From Streptomyces sp. SLBN-31 (GTDB lineage Bacteria > Actinomycetota > Actinomycetes > Streptomycetales > Streptomycetaceae): 64,000 bases of DNA. A program made the translations under genes and the position numbers. Below, piece after piece: positions 56,335 through 64,000 of this stretch (positions are counted from its first letter, which is position 1; each line of letters begins with the position of its first letter). The stretch is from positions 3,286,001 to 3,350,000 of the forward strand of contig NZ_VFNC01000001.1 in NCBI RefSeq assembly GCF_006715395.1, read 5' to 3'. The notes beneath the pieces were generated by a model. The model searched no databases and was not told where the DNA came from. It saw nothing but the letters and a program-made list of their open reading frames with translations.

Positions 56335-56673
56335 TCATTGCCGGGTGGCGGCGTCGGTGCCGGGATAGAGGGGGATGACCTGGTCGAGGCCGACCATGCG
56401 CAGGACGCGCACCGTGTTCGGGGGAACCGCGGCGAGTGCCAGGTCCGCTTGCGCGGCGAGGGTGTGGTTGTGCGCGGTGATGAGGGCGGTGATGCCGCTG
56501 GAGTCGCAGAAGTCCATGCCCGCCAGGTCCAGGACGAGGCGCTGGCCCGGCCGGAGGGTGAGCGTGGTCAGCTGTTCGCGCAGTTCGGGGGCGGTGGTGT
56601 AGTCGAGCGCGCCGTTGATCTCCCAAACGGGACCGGTGCCGGCGTCTCGGACGGATATCTTCAGCGGGTTCAT
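56335..56673 (-). CDS. STAS-domain anti-sigma factor antagonist (RsbV-like)
   Basis: A 112-residue STAS protein: MNPLKISVRDAGTGPVWEIN, LRPGQRLVLDLAGMDFCDSSGITALI, and VPPNTVRVLRMVGLDQVIPL. The Ser in FCDSSG is the regulatory phosphorylation site of RsbV/SpoIIAA-like proteins. Unphosphorylated, it binds an anti-sigma kinase and frees a sigma factor. Its ATG overlaps the stop of the upstream phosphatase gene by four bases (ATGA), so it is the natural substrate of that phosphatase. No anti-sigma kinase gene follows. Confidence 0.93.
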   Translation of the reverse strand: MNPLKISVRDAGTGPVWEINGALDYTTAPELREQLTTLTLRPGQRLVLDLAGMDFCDSSGITALITAHNHTLAAQADLALAAVPPNTVRVLRMVGLDQVIPLYPGTDAATRQ

Positions 56674-57989
56674 GAGTGGCTTCTTCTCGTCGGGAGGGTG
56701 GCGGGGCGGGCGGGCACACCGAGGGCGAGCAGGGCGGTGTCGTCGTCCAGTCCGTCGCCGAAACCGTCGAGCAACGCGGTCAGGGCCTGGACGAGGTCGG
56801 GTGCGGTGGCTCCGGCGTGGCGGGTGGCGAAGCTGAGCAGGGCGTCTTCGCCGTAGAGGCTGGAGCGGTCGGCGCCGGTACGGGCTTCGGTCAGACCGTC
56901 GGTGTAGAGCAGGAGGGTGTCACCGGGGCAGAGCGTGGTGGTGGCCGTGCTGAAGGGGGCCTCGGGAAGGACGCCGACGAGGAGACCGCCCGGGGTCGGC
57001 AGGTACTCGGCCGTGCCGTCGGCGCGCAGGACGAGCACGGGCGGATGGCCGCCCGAGGCCAGCTGTACGAAGACCTGCCCCGTGGTCTCGTCGATTTCGA
57101 GGATGCCGAAGACGGCGGTGCAGTACCGCGGGTCGCCACCGGCCGCGTACCGCTCGTGCAGCACCTTGTTCAGCGTGGTCAGGGCGGACTCGGGGTCGGG
57201 CTCGTGCAGGGCGGCGGCCCGCAGGGTGTAGCGGGTCAGCGAGGTGAGCGCGGCGGCCTGGGGGCCCTTGCCGCACACGTCGCCGAGGAAGAAGGCGAAG
57301 CGTTTGCCGTCCACCGGGAAGACGTCGTAGAAGTCGCCGCCGAGCTGGTCGGGCGAGGCGGTGTGGTAGTACGCGGCCGTGTCCAGGCCCGGGATGAGCG
57401 GGAGGATGTCGGGCAGCAGCGACCGCTGGAGAACGGCGAGGGCGTCCTGCAGCCGGGCGCGGTCGGCCTCCGCCTGCCTGCGGGCCTCTTCGGCGGCCGT
57501 ACGGCGGCGCAGAAGCTCCTCCTCGTAGGCGCGGCGGTCCCGGGCGTCGAAAAGTGTGGTGCGGATCAGGAGCGGCTTGCCCATGCTGCCGTACTTGACG
57601 ACCGAGGAGGTGAGGACCGGTATTCGGCCGCCCGCGGCGTCTCTCAGCTCCAGGGCGATGCCGTTGATCGCGCCCTGCATCTGCAGCAGTGGCGCGAAGT
57701 GCGTCTCGTGGTACAGCTTGCCGCCCACAGTCAGCAGGTCCGTGAACCGCATTCGGCCCACCACCGCTTCACGAGCCATGCCGAGCCAGTCCAGCAAGGT
57801 AGCGTTGATCTTCGCGATGGTGCCGTCCATCAGCGTGGACAGATAGCCGCACGGCGCGGATTCGTACAGTTCCTCGGCGCTGTCCTCCAGCAGTGCGGCG
57901 AACGCCGCGTTCGCCGTCACTTCGTCGTCGGAATCCTGGGAGTCGCGGGGATCGGAAGGGTCCGGTTGGTGTCCGGAGCGGCACATCAT
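56670..57989 (-). CDS. rsbP: PAS-PP2C phosphatase RsbP (energy-stress phosphatase)
   Basis: A 439-residue protein. After a short acidic start (MMCRSGHQPDPSDPRDSQDS) comes a PAS domain: LYESAPCGYLSTLMDGTIAK, DWLGMAREAVVGRMRFTDLL. A coiled coil (YEEELLRRRTAAEEARRQAE) leads to a full SpoIIE/PPM domain: LGGDFYDVFP, LGDVCGKGPQAA, ASGGHPPVLV, LYTDGLTEAR, DDDTALLAL. In Bacillus, RsbP with RsbQ dephosphorylates RsbV during energy stress. The start overlaps the rsbQ stop (ATGATG), and the stop overlaps the STAS gene start. The gene order rsbQ-rsbP-rsbV-like argues strongly for the same pathway. Confidence 0.93.
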   Translation of the reverse strand: MMCRSGHQPDPSDPRDSQDSDDEVTANAAFAALLEDSAEELYESAPCGYLSTLMDGTIAKINATLLDWLGMAREAVVGRMRFTDLLTVGGKLYHETHFAPLLQMQGAINGIALELRDAAGGRIPVLTSSVVKYGSMGKPLLIRTTLFDARDRRAYEEELLRRRTAAEEARRQAEADRARLQDALAVLQRSLLPDILPLIPGLDTAAYYHTASPDQLGGDFYDVFPVDGKRFAFFLGDVCGKGPQAAALTSLTRYTLRAAALHEPDPESALTTLNKVLHERYAAGGDPRYCTAVFGILEIDETTGQVFVQLASGGHPPVLVLRADGTAEYLPTPGGLLVGVLPEAPFSTATTTLCPGDTLLLYTDGLTEARTGADRSSLYGEDALLSFATRHAGATAPDLVQALTALLDGFGDGLDDDTALLALGVPARPATLPTRRSHS

Positions 57990-58789
57990 CGCAGGGCCGC
58001 CAGGAACTCCAGTAGCGCGTGATTGGTGGCCTCGGGCGCCGAGAGGTGCGGGCAGTGCCCGGTGGCATCGAGTGTGACCAGCGTCGAGCCGGGGACCGCG
58101 GCATGGACGAAGGCTCCGACCTCCCGGGGTGCGATGGCGTCCTGGCTGCACTCCAGCACCAGCGTGGGCACCCGCACCTTCTTCAGGTCGTCGCGGGAGT
58201 CGGACAGGAACGTGGTGCGGGCGAAGACGCGCGCCATGTCCGGATCGGTGGCGCAGAAGCTGTTCCTCAGCTCCTCGCCGAGTTCGGGATGTTCCGGATT
58301 ACCCATGATCACCGGGGCCATCACGGCCGACCAGCCGAGATAATTGGACTCCAGAGACTGCAGCAACTCCTCGATGTCCTGTGCACTGAACCCGCCTCGG
58401 TAGCCGTCGTCGTCGATGTAGCGCGGGGACGGGGCGACCATCACGAGTGCGCCGATCCGCTCGGGAGCCATGTCGGCGGCCAGCACGCCGATCATCGCGC
58501 TGACCGAGTGCCCGACGAACACCGCGTTACGCAGGTCGAGTGACTCACACACCTCCGCGGCGTCCTGGGCGTAGCCGTGCAGCGAGGCGTACCGGTCCGG
58601 GGAGAAGGCGGACAGCTCCGAACGGCCCGAGCCGACGTAGTCGAACAGCACGACCCGGTGATCCCGGGCCAGCGCGGGAACCGTCAACCGCCACATGTTC
58701 TGGTCGCAGCCGAACCCGTGGGCCAGTACGACCGTCGGCCCGTCGGGGTTGCCCGTGACGGTGACGTTGTTCCTGCGAGCGATGTCCAT
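57986..58789 (-). CDS. rsbQ: RsbQ-type alpha/beta hydrolase, activator of RsbP
   Basis: A 267-residue protein starting MDIARRNNVTVTGNPDGPTV. It follows Bacillus RsbQ closely: LAHGFGCDQNMWRLTVPALA, HRVVLFDYVGSGRSEL, YAQDAAEVCESLDLRNAVFV, GHSVSAMIGVLA with the nucleophile Ser, NYLGWSAVMAPVIMG, FCATDPDMARVFARTTFLSD and ATGHCPHLSAPEAT with the catalytic His. RsbQ binds or turns over a hydrophobic ligand and is required for RsbP activity in energy stress. The same fold includes the KAI2/DWARF14 receptors. It is upstream of and translationally coupled to rsbP. Confidence 0.94.
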   Translation of the reverse strand: MDIARRNNVTVTGNPDGPTVVLAHGFGCDQNMWRLTVPALARDHRVVLFDYVGSGRSELSAFSPDRYASLHGYAQDAAEVCESLDLRNAVFVGHSVSAMIGVLAADMAPERIGALVMVAPSPRYIDDDGYRGGFSAQDIEELLQSLESNYLGWSAVMAPVIMGNPEHPELGEELRNSFCATDPDMARVFARTTFLSDSRDDLKKVRVPTLVLECSQDAIAPREVGAFVHAAVPGSTLVTLDATGHCPHLSAPEATNHALLEFLAALR

Positions 58790-59030
58790 GCCCGCCAGTC
58801 TCTCAACTTCCGACCAGTGCTTGCACACCACACCGAATCTGCCCACGGTCCGCCTCTCACCTGCATAAGTGCCTGCCGGGCCGCCGCGTCGCTTTGAACA
58901 GGATCGAATTCATGGACCCGGCGGCAGGCGGGTCGCAGGGTTGCTGCGATGACAGCAGGTCGCGGCCCGTCAGCCGGCCTGGTCGTGATGACGGCCGACC
59001 AGGGTCGGCCGCGGACGGAGGGACATCACC

Positions 59031-59405
59031 ATGCGCAGGATCACCAGGGGCGCCGCCGCGCTCGCCGTCGCCACGGCCGCCGTGGCGGCCATCGGCACGA
59101 GCTCGGCGCACGCGAGCGACAGGACCGTCTTCAACTGTCCGGGCGGGGCGGTCTGCATCTACCCCCGGGACGCGGACATCCACTCGAGCACGCCGACGAA
59201 CGTCTACTACAGCTACGGCGCCCACAATCTGAGCAACCAGTTCGGCAACCACTACGTACTCAACAACCAGTACGGCGGCGCCAACGCCACCGCCGACCTG
59301 TGCACCGGCTACAACGGCGTCGACTGCGGCATCACCATCGATATGAACTACTTCAAGCTCGTCAACCTGACGCCGATCAACTCGATCGTCCTCAACCGAC
59401 CGTAG
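59031..59405 (+). CDS. Small secreted protein, peptidase-inhibitor-I36-like
   Basis: A 124-residue exported protein with a signal peptide (MRRITRGAAALAVATAAVAA to AHAS). The mature domain reads FNCPGGAVCIYPRDADI and YYSYGAHNLSNQFGNHYVLNNQ, with four Cys. The CPGG-VC-Y start resembles actinobacterial peptidase inhibitor family I36 proteins. Inhibitory activity is not proven. GGAGGGA upstream of the ATG fixes the start, and a long perfect terminator (59420-59456) follows. Confidence 0.75.
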   Translation: MRRITRGAAALAVATAAVAAIGTSSAHASDRTVFNCPGGAVCIYPRDADIHSSTPTNVYYSYGAHNLSNQFGNHYVLNNQYGGANATADLCTGYNGVDCGITIDMNYFKLVNLTPINSIVLNRP

Positions 59406-59419
59406 CCGCAGGTCTGCGC

Positions 59420-59456
59420 ACGGGCCGGGACTCCCCGCGGGGATGTCCCGGCCCGT
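59420..59456. terminator. Hairpin terminator
   Basis: ACGGGCCGGGAC (59420-59431) pairs perfectly with GTCCCGGCCCGT (59445-59456), 15 bases after the small secreted protein's stop codon. Confidence 0.88.
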
Positions 59457-59580
59457 CGTCGTGGGCGGGCGCGAGAGTGGGCGCGGGCGTGGGCGGAAGA
59501 TTCCTCGCGGTGGATGTCGAGAACGCCCGGCCCGCTCCGTCCCAGGGGTGCGATTGGCACCGACCACGGGAGTGTGGACC

Positions 59581-59783
59581 ATGGAGCAGCAGCAGATCAC
59601 CGAGATCCTGAGCCGCCCGACCAGCCAGGAACTGCTGGCTCGTGACGTGACCCGCCTGGCCTACGTCGCCAAGGACGGGACGCCCCGGAACATCCCGATC
59701 GCGTTCACGTGGAACGGTTCGCAGATCGTCCTGTGCACCACGAAGAACGCTCCGAAGCTCCCTTCGTTGCGCCGCAATCCCCA
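59581..59783 (+). pseudogene. PPOX-class (pyridoxamine oxidase-like) protein, N-terminal remnant
   Basis: ATG at 59581 begins MEQQQITEILSRPTSQELLA, then VTRLAYVAKDGTPRNIPIAF, TWNGSQIVLCTTKNAPKLPS and LRRNP. This is the front of the actinobacterial F420/FMN-dependent PPOX family (usually about 140 residues). After LRRNP the sequence changes abruptly into the tail of an aldo-keto reductase in another frame, and this frame ends at 59820 with a nonsense tail. Barrel strands needed for cofactor binding are lost. Confidence 0.82.
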
Positions 59784-60127
59784 CGGACGGCGCGTACGCG
59801 GACCTGCTCTACGCACCTGAGCAGGAGGCGTCCAACCGCGCGAGTGTCGACGCCGTCGGGCAGGTCGCTAAGGAACACGGCGTCGGCCGCGCCCAGATCT
59901 CACTCGCCTGGCTGCGCCGCCAGGAGGTCGTCACCGCGCCCCTGGTCGGTGCCGGTTCGATCCGGCAGATCGACGAGGCCGTGGCCTCCCTCGAAGTCGA
60001 ACTCACCGAGGACGAGGTGTGGGCACTGGAGGCCCCGTACACCCCCCGGTACGACTGGCAGGGCGTCTCGGACGAGGCCGAGATGGAGGCCATCCGGCAG
60101 CGCGTCCCCGGAATGGCCCTCAGGTGA
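59784..60127 (+). pseudogene. Aldo-keto reductase, C-terminal remnant
   Basis: A frame without its own start reads DGAYADLLYAPEQEASNRAS, VGRAQISLAWLRRQEVVTAP, LVGAGSIRQIDEAVASLEVE and LTEDEVWALEAPYTPRYDWQ, ending at a TGA at 60125-60127. This is the last third of a Tas/YhdN-type aldo-keto reductase. The catalytic Tyr, Lys and His region is missing. Joined directly to the PPOX front end, it marks a deletion between two neighbouring genes. Confidence 0.82.
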
Positions 60128-60165
60128 ATCCCATCGTCCGCTCCGAGCCCGCAGCCAGGAGACAC

Positions 60166-61188
60166 ATGAAACAGGTACTGGTCACCGGAGGCACCGGATT
60201 CATCGGGAGTTGGTGCATCCTGTCCCTCCTCGACGCCGGTCACACCGTCCGCACCACTGTCCGCGACCTGCGCCGGGAACCCGCACTGCGCTCGTGGCTC
60301 CACGCGGCCGCGCAGTTCGACGACGACCGGCTCACCGTCGTACGCGCCGATCTCGAACACCCCGACGGCTGGGACGATGCCGTCGCCGGCTGTGAGTTCG
60401 TCCTGCACGTCGCCTCGCCGACCCTGCGTCACACACCGGCGAACGACGACGAGTTGGTGGCCCCGGCACGGGAGGGCGTCATACGGGTTCTGCGCGCCGC
60501 CCGCGACGCCGGCGTGCGCCGGGTCGTCCTGACGAGTGCCTTCGGTGCCGTCGGGATCGGCCACCCGAGGCGCTCGACGCCGTTCACCGAGGAGGACTGG
60601 ACCGACGTCGACGCCGACATCCCGCCCTACCAGCGGTCCAAGACGCTCGCGGAGCGCGCCGCCTGGCAGTTCGTCGAAGACGAAGGCGGCGGTCTGGAAC
60701 TGGCGGCGGTCCATCCCGTGGGCGTCCTCGGACCGCTGCTCGGCCCGGACGACCCGCCCTCGCTGCGTCTGGTGCGCAGAATGCTCGAAGGCAGGGTGCC
60801 CGCGTGCCCTCCCTTCGCGATGGGTTACGTCGACGTGCGCGACGTCGCGGACCTGCATCTGCGGGCGATGACCGATCCGGCGGCCGCCGGTGAGCGCTTC
60901 CTCGCCATCGCCGGGCACAGCCTGAGCGTCGTCGAGATGGCGCGCATACTCCGTGACCGCCTGGGGGAACGCGCCGCGAAGGCACCCACCCGCGAACTGC
61001 CCGTATGGCTCACCCGTGGCCTGGGCCTCCTGAACCCGGAGCTGCGACTGCTCAGGCACCAGCTCGGGCGGGATCTCGACGCCACGAGTGCCAAGGCCGA
61101 GCGGCTTCTGGGATGGCGGGCGCGTCCCATCGAGGACACCATCACGGAGACCGCCGAGAGCCTCCTCGCCCACGGCGTGGGCGCATGA
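60166..61188 (+). CDS. NAD(P)-dependent epimerase/dihydroflavonol reductase-like protein
   Basis: A 340-residue extended SDR: MKQVLVTGGTGFIGSWCILS (TGGTGFIG cofactor motif), CEFVLHVASPTLRH, VVLTSAFGAVGIGH, catalytic Tyr-Lys in YQRSKTLAERAAW, and GYVDVRDVADLHLRAM. These are features of the 3-beta-HSD/dihydroflavonol-4-reductase/cinnamoyl-CoA reductase-like group acting on ketone or aldehyde substrates. The substrate is unknown. AGGAGA lies just upstream of the ATG. It is convergent with the large SpoIIE protein. Confidence 0.9.
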   Translation: MKQVLVTGGTGFIGSWCILSLLDAGHTVRTTVRDLRREPALRSWLHAAAQFDDDRLTVVRADLEHPDGWDDAVAGCEFVLHVASPTLRHTPANDDELVAPAREGVIRVLRAARDAGVRRVVLTSAFGAVGIGHPRRSTPFTEEDWTDVDADIPPYQRSKTLAERAAWQFVEDEGGGLELAAVHPVGVLGPLLGPDDPPSLRLVRRMLEGRVPACPPFAMGYVDVRDVADLHLRAMTDPAAAGERFLAIAGHSLSVVEMARILRDRLGERAAKAPTRELPVWLTRGLGLLNPELRLLRHQLGRDLDATSAKAERLLGWRARPIEDTITETAESLLAHGVGA

Positions 61189-61213
61189 CCGGCTGGTGAG
61201 AGCGCCGATCCTG

Positions 61214-63637
61214 TCACTCCTCCGGCGATGCCGGCGGCAGGCTGATGTGGAGGGCGCAGACATCGTCGCGATGGTCGGGGCGTGCCATGGACGCGTGCAG
61301 ACGGCTCAGGCTGTCCGGGCTTGTGGTCAGTAGGGTCGCGGAAGTGCCGGCCAGGGCGTCCAGGCCCGTCAGCAGGTCCTGACCGGGGTGCTCGATCAGG
61401 CCGTCGGTGAACAGCAGCAGATGATCGCCCTCCCGCAGCCGGAGGGCGGCCTCGGTGAACCGCGGGGTCGGGGTGGCGCCCAGCAGGATGCCGGTGGGGC
61501 GCTCGACGGTGTGGGCCGCGCCGTCGCGGACCAGGACGGGGGGCAGGTGTCCGGCCTGTGCCCAGGTGAGGGTGTGGTCGGCGGGGTGGTAGCGCGCCAC
61601 GATCATGGTCGCGGTGGTGTGGCGCTCGCCGGGTGCGTGGATGTGCATCAGCAGAGCGTTCAGCCGCGTGAGCGCGTCGGTCAGACTCGAACCGGTGATG
61701 ATCATGCCCTTTGCCGTGAAGCGCAGTTGAGCCATGGTCGCGACGGCGTTGATGCCGTGCCCCATGACGTCACCGATCACGAAGAGCGCGTCACCGTCGG
61801 GCAGTTCGATGGCGCTGTACCAGTCGCCGCCGACGCTGATGCCCCGTTCCGCGGGATGGTAGAAGGCGTTGGTCCACAGTCCGGCGAGCGTGACGGGGCC
61901 GGTGGGCAGAGGCAGCAGGGCCTGTTGCAGGCGGGCGGCCACCTTGCGTTCGGCATGGAGCAGGCCCCGTTGGGTGGAAACGGCGCGCTCGCTGCTGAGC
62001 AGGGCGAGTTCCGCGTCGCGTTGACCGGACAGGTCCTGGAAGAAGCCATGGACCTCCAGCGGTGTGCCGTCGGCGTCGACGATCGCTTCGGCGACGATGC
62101 GGAGGTGACGTACCCCGGTTCGGGTCGTGATGCGGAAGGGCTGGTCGATGGCGGTGCCGTCGCTCAGCAGTTGCTGGGCGGCCTTGGTGAGTTCGGGCAG
62201 GTCCTCCGGCAGGACGCATTCGGGCAGTTGCTCCAGCCGCATGGGGCCGAGGCTCCGGTCCCGGTCGAAGATCGTGAACACGTGCGGTGACCAGGTGATG
62301 GTGTCGGTGACGAGGTTCCAGTCGGCCCATCCGAGGTTGCCCAGGCGTTGCAGGGCGGCCAGGCGCTGTTCCTGCCGGGCCGCGATGTCGTGCCGGATCC
62401 AGGAGACGACGAGGTACTCCCCGAGCCGGGCCACCCGCAAGGAGAAACTGGAGTGCTGTGGGATGCCGGCCACCACCTCCTCGTAGGTGAACGGCTCGCT
62501 GGCGAACGGTCTGCCCGTGGCCAGTACGTCCAGGTAGCCCTTCCACATCTGCGTGCCGGCGAACGTGGGATAGCACTCCAGCACCCGCAGGCCGATCAGC
62601 TGGCGGCCGGTGCGGCCGGCGACGTCCACCGAGTCGGGCGCCGCGGCCTCGATGCGGAAGTCCTCCACCGTGCCGTCGGGCGCGGACAGCGGGGCGAGCA
62701 GGATCACCGATCCCGGCAGGGCGTCGAAGATCTGCTGCACGCTCTCCACGGACGGCTTCCGGCGCGGCACGCCCGAGTCCAGGGTCGCCATCCGTCCGGC
62801 GCACAGTTGCACCGCGCCCACCAGCAGTTCCCGCTCGGTGGGTGTGAAGGTCCGGTCGGTGCTGCGCAGGACCGTGACGACCTCCTCGACCTCCCCGCCG
62901 GTGTCCACCGGCAGCCAGGCGCGCGAAGGCCACCGGGGCAGGGTCTCCTCGGGGACCGCGTAAGCCTCGGGCGCCTCGGGTCCCTCCGACCACAGTGGCC
63001 GGTGGGTGCGCAGCGGGTCGTGGCCGTGGGAGTGGCCGCCGACGGTGAGGCGGTGCCATCGGACGGCTTCCACGCTGTCGATGCCCGCATGCCCGGTCAG
63101 CCGGACGCCGTCATCGGTTCCGACGTAGATCAGTACGGCGCCGACCTCGACGCCGTGGGAGAGGTGCTCCAGCAGGCAGCGGGCGAGATCATGGCGGTCC
63201 GCCACGCTCGCCAGCCCCAGGCCCAGTCTGCCCAGCAGCAGGGTCGCCTCGTGGTCCGTGCCCGGGGTGGCCGTCGGCGGGGTCGACTCCGTCGGCACCA
63301 GGTACTGGGCGGAGGAGAACACCGATCCGCCCCGGCCGCTCTCGCGGCGGCGCCGGCGGCGTCTGCGGGCCGGGCGGATGGCCCCCAGCGTCAGCCAGCA
63401 TTCCTCGACGAGTGTCCGGCCGGCGGTGCCGCTGCGCTCGAGGAGCGTTTCGTAGGCCTCGTGCGCGGAACACCCCTCCTGCACCATGACCGCGCCCTTG
63501 GCGCGCTCCAGCACCGGCATCAGCGCGGCGACCCGCTGCAGGTCGACGATCTCGGCCCGCTGCCGCGCGACCACCTTCGCCAAGGCCGAGGAATCCGATG
63601 CGGCCCCCTGCCCGGGCGACTGTTCCCGTGACGTCAC
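61214..63637 (-). CDS. Multidomain ANTAR-GAF-PAS SpoIIE phosphatase
   Basis: An 807-residue protein. Residues 15-90 are ANTAR-like (ALMPVLERAKGAVMVQEGCS, AHEAYETLLERSG), followed by a run of eight Arg. A GAF domain (130-290), two PAS-type segments (300-440 and 440-560; ITWSPHVFTIFDRDRSLGPM; GFFQDLSGQRDAELALLSSE) and a SpoIIE/PPM domain (580-807) follow. Motifs are VGGDWYSAIEL, IGDVMGHGINA, AGHLPPVLV, LLFTDGLIEHPG and DDVCALH. The second Asp of the usual GGDWYD motif is Ser. A combination of RNA-binding-type and phosphatase output in one chain suggests a stress integrator. GTG at 63637. Confidence 0.9.
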   Translation of the reverse strand: MTSREQSPGQGAASDSSALAKVVARQRAEIVDLQRVAALMPVLERAKGAVMVQEGCSAHEAYETLLERSGTAGRTLVEECWLTLGAIRPARRRRRRRRESGRGGSVFSSAQYLVPTESTPPTATPGTDHEATLLLGRLGLGLASVADRHDLARCLLEHLSHGVEVGAVLIYVGTDDGVRLTGHAGIDSVEAVRWHRLTVGGHSHGHDPLRTHRPLWSEGPEAPEAYAVPEETLPRWPSRAWLPVDTGGEVEEVVTVLRSTDRTFTPTERELLVGAVQLCAGRMATLDSGVPRRKPSVESVQQIFDALPGSVILLAPLSAPDGTVEDFRIEAAAPDSVDVAGRTGRQLIGLRVLECYPTFAGTQMWKGYLDVLATGRPFASEPFTYEEVVAGIPQHSSFSLRVARLGEYLVVSWIRHDIAARQEQRLAALQRLGNLGWADWNLVTDTITWSPHVFTIFDRDRSLGPMRLEQLPECVLPEDLPELTKAAQQLLSDGTAIDQPFRITTRTGVRHLRIVAEAIVDADGTPLEVHGFFQDLSGQRDAELALLSSERAVSTQRGLLHAERKVAARLQQALLPLPTGPVTLAGLWTNAFYHPAERGISVGGDWYSAIELPDGDALFVIGDVMGHGINAVATMAQLRFTAKGMIITGSSLTDALTRLNALLMHIHAPGERHTTATMIVARYHPADHTLTWAQAGHLPPVLVRDGAAHTVERPTGILLGATPTPRFTEAALRLREGDHLLLFTDGLIEHPGQDLLTGLDALAGTSATLLTTSPDSLSRLHASMARPDHRDDVCALHISLPPASPEE

Positions 63638-63853
63638 GTGTCGAGCATCGCACAGTGAGCGTCTTCGGTCAGCCCGGTGCCCGCCTGTCCGTCGTGGTCG
63701 GAGCGGGCGTGGGCGAGGACGGCGGTCCGTCGGTCGTTGATCGTCGTGTTGACGTCCTGCCGGGACCGGACGCCTCGCCGTGGACCTGCGATGCTGGGAG
63801 ATGACGTGGGCCGGCCGGTGTCCGGTGTCGCGGTCTCAGGGGGGAGCTGCAGC

Positions 63854-64000
63854 ATGGTGCGTCAGGACGTCATCGCGCGGGGAGCGGGGCCCGCGGTCGG
63901 CTGGGCCTGGTTCGCGGGCTGGCTGGTGTTGGGTGCGTGCGCAGCTGTCGGACTGGCCGCCATCCTGACGGTGGGGATCGCGCTGCTGGTTCCGGCCGCG
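63854..64000 (+). CDS. Membrane protein, N-terminal part (cut by window edge)
   Basis: ATG at 63854, with GGGGAG nine bases upstream, opens a frame of 49 residues to the right edge: MVRQDVIARGAGPAVGWAWF and two hydrophobic segments (AGWLVLGACAAVGLAAIL; VGIALLVPAA). It is the start of an integral membrane protein of unknown type. The 215 bp between it and the SpoIIE gene start show no other feature. Confidence 0.6.
   Translation, partial: MVRQDVIARGAGPAVGWAWFAGWLVLGACAAVGLAAILTVGIALLVPAA

Overview
The window reads as a Streptomyces (or very close actinomycete) chromosome segment. It is GC-rich, with coding frames almost saturated for G/C at third codon positions and many GTG/TTG starts behind GGAGG-type ribosome sites. 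It carries Streptomyces hallmarks: an AfsR/SARP-type regulator, a DUF574 methyltransferase, CBM2/CBM13 secreted glycosidases, the cellulase operator TGGGAGCGCTCCCA and many SpoIIE-type phosphatases. I saw no rRNA, tRNA, CRISPR array or phage module.

Layout. 1-9 kb: a GNAT-type transferase cut by the left edge, a frameshifted DUF5937-type regulator, a YqeY-like protein, a 77-bp palindromic mobile-element-like sequence, the AfsR-like regulator, a DUF574 methyltransferase, a DUF6204 protein and a wrecked GMC oxidoreductase. 9-15.5 kb: a GAF-SpoIIE phosphatase, an ANTAR-like protein, an alpha/beta hydrolase plus monooxygenase pair divergent from an AraC regulator, a 14-copy hexanucleotide repeat, a frameshifted SDR and a secreted protein. 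15.6-20.7 kb: a cellulase locus (GH6-CBM2, GH12-CBM2) with two perfect and one imperfect cellulase operators, then a LacI regulator. 21.3-33.2 kb: eight consecutive same-strand secreted enzymes (three GH54 arabinofuranosidases, SGNH esterase, GH27, truncated GH59, GH29, CE1-like esterase), six of them with a CBM13 ricin-type module or tail. They look built to strip arabinose, galactose/arabinopyranose, fucose and acyl groups from plant arabinogalactan or a similar glycan. 33-43 kb: small hypothetical genes, FadR and DUF5937 regulators (both frameshifted), a lipoprotein, a quinone-reductase-like MDR enzyme with a TetR-type operator, and pntAB.

43.8-63.6 kb is a partner-switching signalling region. 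A six-gene minus-strand block (SpoIIE phosphatase, RsbR, RsbS, RsbT, an ATPase/phosphatase chimera, SpoIIE phosphatase) is bracketed by two paralogous MarR regulators. Further on are a MerR/OYE pair, a large KatE-type catalase, and an RsbQ-RsbP-STAS operon with 4-bp stop/start overlaps. A large ANTAR-GAF-PAS-SpoIIE protein follows. The two input arms known from Bacillus (environmental RsbRST, energy RsbQP) therefore lie within 15 kb of each other. No sigma factor or RsbW-type anti-sigma gene is present in the window.

A striking overall feature is damage. At least six genes carry frameshifts. Many further spots look like deletion scars, where the front of one gene meets the back of another: GH59/CBM13, HATPase/PP2C, a gap inside the RsbR STAS domain, PPOX/aldo-keto reductase, a GH1 tail beside an unknown tail, lasso-B2/TAXI remnants, and a cellulase leader with no cellulase. 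Either this is a decaying, recombination-prone accessory region or the assembly has indel and collapse errors. The two need to be told apart before any individual pseudogene call is trusted.
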